DNA from: Nocardia sp. CNY236
GTDB lineage: Bacteria > Actinomycetota > Actinomycetes > Mycobacteriales > Mycobacteriaceae
Direction: 5' to 3'
NCBI RefSeq assembly: GCF_000482385.1
Contig: NZ_AXVD01000041.1
Span: forward strand, 1-41,304
Length of the DNA: 41,304 nt
Made by a program: the position numbers and the translations under genes. The notes below the pieces were generated by a model. The model was given only the letters and a program-made list of their open reading frames with translations. It did not search any database and was not told the DNA's origin. Positions 39,216 to 41,304 of this stretch are shown one piece after another (the first letter of the stretch is position 1; every line of letters begins with the position of its first letter).

Positions 39216-41304
39216 TGGATTCGCAGATGGGGTCGGGGTCGGTCGAGGAGTTGGTGGGCGCTCTTCGCAGCGCGGTGAAGGAGACGATGCGGCTGCGGCG
39301 GCAGGTGGCGGCGGTGCGGGAGCCGATTGCGATCGTGGGGATGGGGTGTCGGTTGCCGGGTGGGGTGTCCTCGCCGGATGAGTTGTGGGATCTGGTGGTT
39401 TCGGGTGGGGATGGGGTGTCGGGGTTCCCGCTCGATCGTGGGTGGGACGTGGCGGGGTTGTTCGATCCCGATCCGGATCGGGTGGGTCGGTCGTATGTGC
39501 GTGCGGGTGGGTTTCTCCATGACGCGGCGGAGTTCGATGCGGAGTTCTTCGGTATTTCGCCGCGTGAGGCCTTGGCGATGGATCCGCAGCAGCGGGTGTT
39601 GTTGGAGACAGCGTGGGAGGCGATCGAGCACGCGGGTATCGATCCGACGTCGTTGCGGGGTTCACGCACCGGCGTCTACGCCGGAAGTCTGTTCTACGAC
39701 CAAGGCCTCGTACATCCCGACGGGCTGTCGGCCATCGACGGCCAGCGGCTGATCGGCAGTGCGGCCAGCGTGATGTCGGGGCGGGTGTCGTTCGTGCTCG
39801 GGTTGGAAGGCCCGGCGCTGACGGTGGATACGGCGTGTTCGTCGTCGCTGGTTGCGGTGCATCTGGCGGCGCAGGCGCTGCGACGCGGGGAGTGCGATCT
39901 CGCCTTGGCCGGTGGCGCCACCCTGATGGCCCGGCCGACGGTCTTCATCGACTTCAGCCGCCAGCGTGCGTTGGCGCCCGACGGTCGGTGCAAGGCGTTC
40001 GCCGCTGCGGCCGACGGCACCAGTTGGGGTGAGGGCGCCGCACTCCTCCTGCTGGAGCGAGTGTCGGATGCGGCGGCCAACGGGCATCAGGTGCTGGCGG
40101 TGTTGCGCGGTTCGGCGGTCAACCAGGACGGTGCGTCGAATGGTTTGACTGCGCCGAACGGTCCGTCGCAGCAGCGGGTGATCCGGGCGGCGTTGGCCGA
40201 TGCGGGATTGACCACTGCGGATGTGGATGCTGTCGAGGCGCACGGAACCGGCACCACGCTGGGTGATCCGATCGAGGCGCACGCCCTGCTGGCGACCTAT
40301 GGTCGAGACCGGCCCGAGGGACCACCGTTGTGGTTGGGGTCGTTGAAGTCGAATATCGGGCATACCCAGGCAGCTGCGGGTGTGGCGGGTGGGATCAAAA
40401 TGGTGCAGGCGATGCGCCACGATGTGTTGCCGCGAACGCTTCACGTGGATGAGCCCTCACCGTTTGTGGATTGGGAGTCCGGGGCTGTTCGCCTACTGAC
40501 CGAGCCGGTGCAGTGGCCGCGGGGTCACCGGCCGCGCCGGGCGGCGGTGTCGTCGTTCGGGATCAGTGGAACCAACGCACACCTCGTGCTCGAGGAACCC
40601 GACACCGACACGGCCGACACCGACACGGCCGACACCGACACGGCCGACACCGACACCTCCGACACCTCCGACACCGACCGCCTCACCACACCGACCGGCC
40701 CGGTCCCGCTCGTGTTGTCGGCCCGGACCCCGCAGGCACTGCGTGAGCAGGCCCGCCGCCTCGTGCCGCTGGTTCACGACGACACAGTGCACCCGCACGA
40801 TCTGGCACACTCCCTCGCCACCACGCGCACTACCTTCGAGCATCGCGCTGTCGTGATCGCCGAGAGCCGAGACGAGCTGCTCGCAGGACTGCGTGCACTC
40901 GAGGACGGTGACGATGCAGTCGGTCTGGTTCGCGGCGGCGCGATCCACTCCGGTCGAACGGTGTTCGTTTTTCCGGGGCAGGGGTCGCAGTGGGTGGGCA
41001 TGGCGCGGGAGCTGCTGGCGGAGTCGGCGGTGTTCGCGGCGCGGATGGCCGAGTGCGAGGCGGCATTGGCGCCGTGGGTGCAGTGGTCGCTGGTGGATGT
41101 GCTCCGTTCGTCGGCACCGCTGGATCGGGTGGATATCGTTCAGCCGGTGTTGTTTTCGGTGATGGTGTCGCTGGCGGCGGTGTGGCGTTCGTTCGGGGTG
41201 CAACCGGCTGCAGTGCTGGGCCATTCGCAAGGCGAGATCGCCGCAGCCGTGGTGGCAGGTGGACTGACCCTGGCCGACGGCGCGAAAGTTGTCGCGTTGC
41301 GCAG
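39212..41304 (+). CDS. Type I PKS, second protein: KS-AT... (runs off window)
   Basis: At least 697 residues, cut by the window edge. An N-terminal coiled-coil docking helix (about 8-36, SVEELVGALRSAVKETMRLRRQVAAV) precedes a KS (37-460; Cys209 in DTACSS), a repetitive linker, and an AT (from about 585; FPGQGSQW, RVDIVQ and Ser672 in GHSQGE). RVDIVQ with GHSQG predicts methylmalonyl-CoA. GTG 39212 is preferred (AAGGAG 7 bases upstream; GTGA overlap with the previous stop); ATG 39215 is in frame and also possible. The docking helix should pair with the C-terminus of the preceding PKS. Confidence 0.95.
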   Translation, partial: MMDSQMGSGSVEELVGALRSAVKETMRLRRQVAAVREPIAIVGMGCRLPGGVSSPDELWDLVVSGGDGVSGFPLDRGWDVAGLFDPDPDRVGRSYVRAGGFLHDAAEFDAEFFGISPREALAMDPQQRVLLETAWEAIEHAGIDPTSLRGSRTGVYAGSLFYDQGLVHPDGLSAIDGQRLIGSAASVMSGRVSFVLGLEGPALTVDTACSSSLVAVHLAAQALRRGECDLALAGGATLMARPTVFIDFSRQRALAPDGRCKAFAAAADGTSWGEGAALLLLERVSDAAANGHQVLAVLRGSAVNQDGASNGLTAPNGPSQQRVIRAALADAGLTTADVDAVEAHGTGTTLGDPIEAHALLATYGRDRPEGPPLWLGSLKSNIGHTQAAAGVAGGIKMVQAMRHDVLPRTLHVDEPSPFVDWESGAVRLLTEPVQWPRGHRPRRAAVSSFGISGTNAHLVLEEPDTDTADTDTADTDTADTDTSDTSDTDRLTTPTGPVPLVLSARTPQALREQARRLVPLVHDDTVHPHDLAHSLATTRTTFEHRAVVIAESRDELLAGLRALEDGDDAVGLVRGGAIHSGRTVFVFPGQGSQWVGMARELLAESAVFAARMAECEAALAPWVQWSLVDVLRSSAPLDRVDIVQPVLFSVMVSLAAVWRSFGVQPAAVLGHSQGEIAAAVVAGGLTLADGAKVVALR
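40112..40421 (+). repeat. KS segment nearly identical to 34737-35046
   Basis: The second copy of the 310-bp near-identical KS segment, offset by 5375 bp; see the first copy for counts. Confidence 0.85.
40601..40678 (+). repeat. 15-bp tandem repeat in the KS-AT linker
   Basis: GACACCGACACGGCC occurs three times in a row (40601-40645), followed by a variant unit ending CTCC and two shortened units. It encodes DTDTA repeats, then DTDTS, DTS and DTD. This is an in-frame expansion of the KS-to-AT linker that does not disturb either domain. Confidence 0.9.

Noticed and set aside
37908..39665. A 585-codon minus-strand frame over the PKS KR/ACP and the next KS
   Set aside because: Pro/Arg/His-rich, with no domains, and it crosses two real plus-strand genes; a shadow frame.

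Overview
The window reads as high-GC actinobacterial DNA, most likely Nocardia or a close relative in the Mycobacteriales. This is inferred from strong GC bias at third codon positions, frequent GTG/TTG starts, 4-bp stop/start overlaps (ATGA, GTGA, TTGA), leaderless TAGGGT-type promoters, a DUF397/DUF5753 regulator pair, an EspR-like regulator and an MAB_1171c-type membrane protein. No rRNA, tRNA or intact insertion sequence was found.

Left edge (1-2.9 kb): the tail of a CRISPR array (three identical 30-bp repeats, no cas genes in view), a translationally coupled DUF5753 helix-turn-helix/DUF397 pair on the minus strand, and a short plus-strand run of small proteins ending in a stand-alone resolvase-like fold.

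2.9-13.2 kb: a complete form I (CO-oxidising) molybdenum CO dehydrogenase locus. A divergent LysR regulator (cutR-like) faces an XdhC/CoxF-type maturase, coxM, coxS, coxL (with the AYxCSFR copper/molybdenum active-site loop), a second XdhC fused to a YHS-like metal-binding domain, a MobA-like nucleotidyltransferase, coxD (MoxR ATPase), coxG (membrane-anchored SRPBCC) and coxE (VWA). Most genes overlap by 4 bp, so this is one assembly-line operon: structural subunits plus the machinery that inserts and sulfurates/metallates the cofactor.

13.3-18.1 kb: an orphan Ski2/Hel308-like helicase, then a minus-strand ABC-2 transporter operon (small membrane protein, ATPase, permease).

18.1-29.3 kb: an accessory, decaying zone. 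It holds a four-gene regulator/EspR-like/ImmA-IrrE protease/MAB_1171c membrane protein locus whose last gene looks frameshifted, a class C beta-lactamase-like hydrolase plus a degraded fragment of a paralogue 3 kb away, an NmrA-type pseudogene, a phytase-like-esterase lipoprotein, a TetR gene with a coupled unknown ORF, an MDR oxidoreductase joined by an apparent deletion to a beheaded MFS transporter, a second TetR gene, and a TipA-like scrap.

29.4-41.3 kb: the start of a modular type I polyketide cluster. A divergent two-gene operon (AMP-ligase-like protein lacking its C-terminal lobe, and a discrete acyltransferase) faces a PKS whose loading module is KSQ-(no AT)-ACP, followed by a KS-AT-DH-KR-ACP module and then a second PKS protein (KS-AT..., running off the window). 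The missing loading AT next to a free-standing AT is the most interesting functional puzzle here: it suggests a hybrid cis-AT line primed by an acyltransferase in trans.
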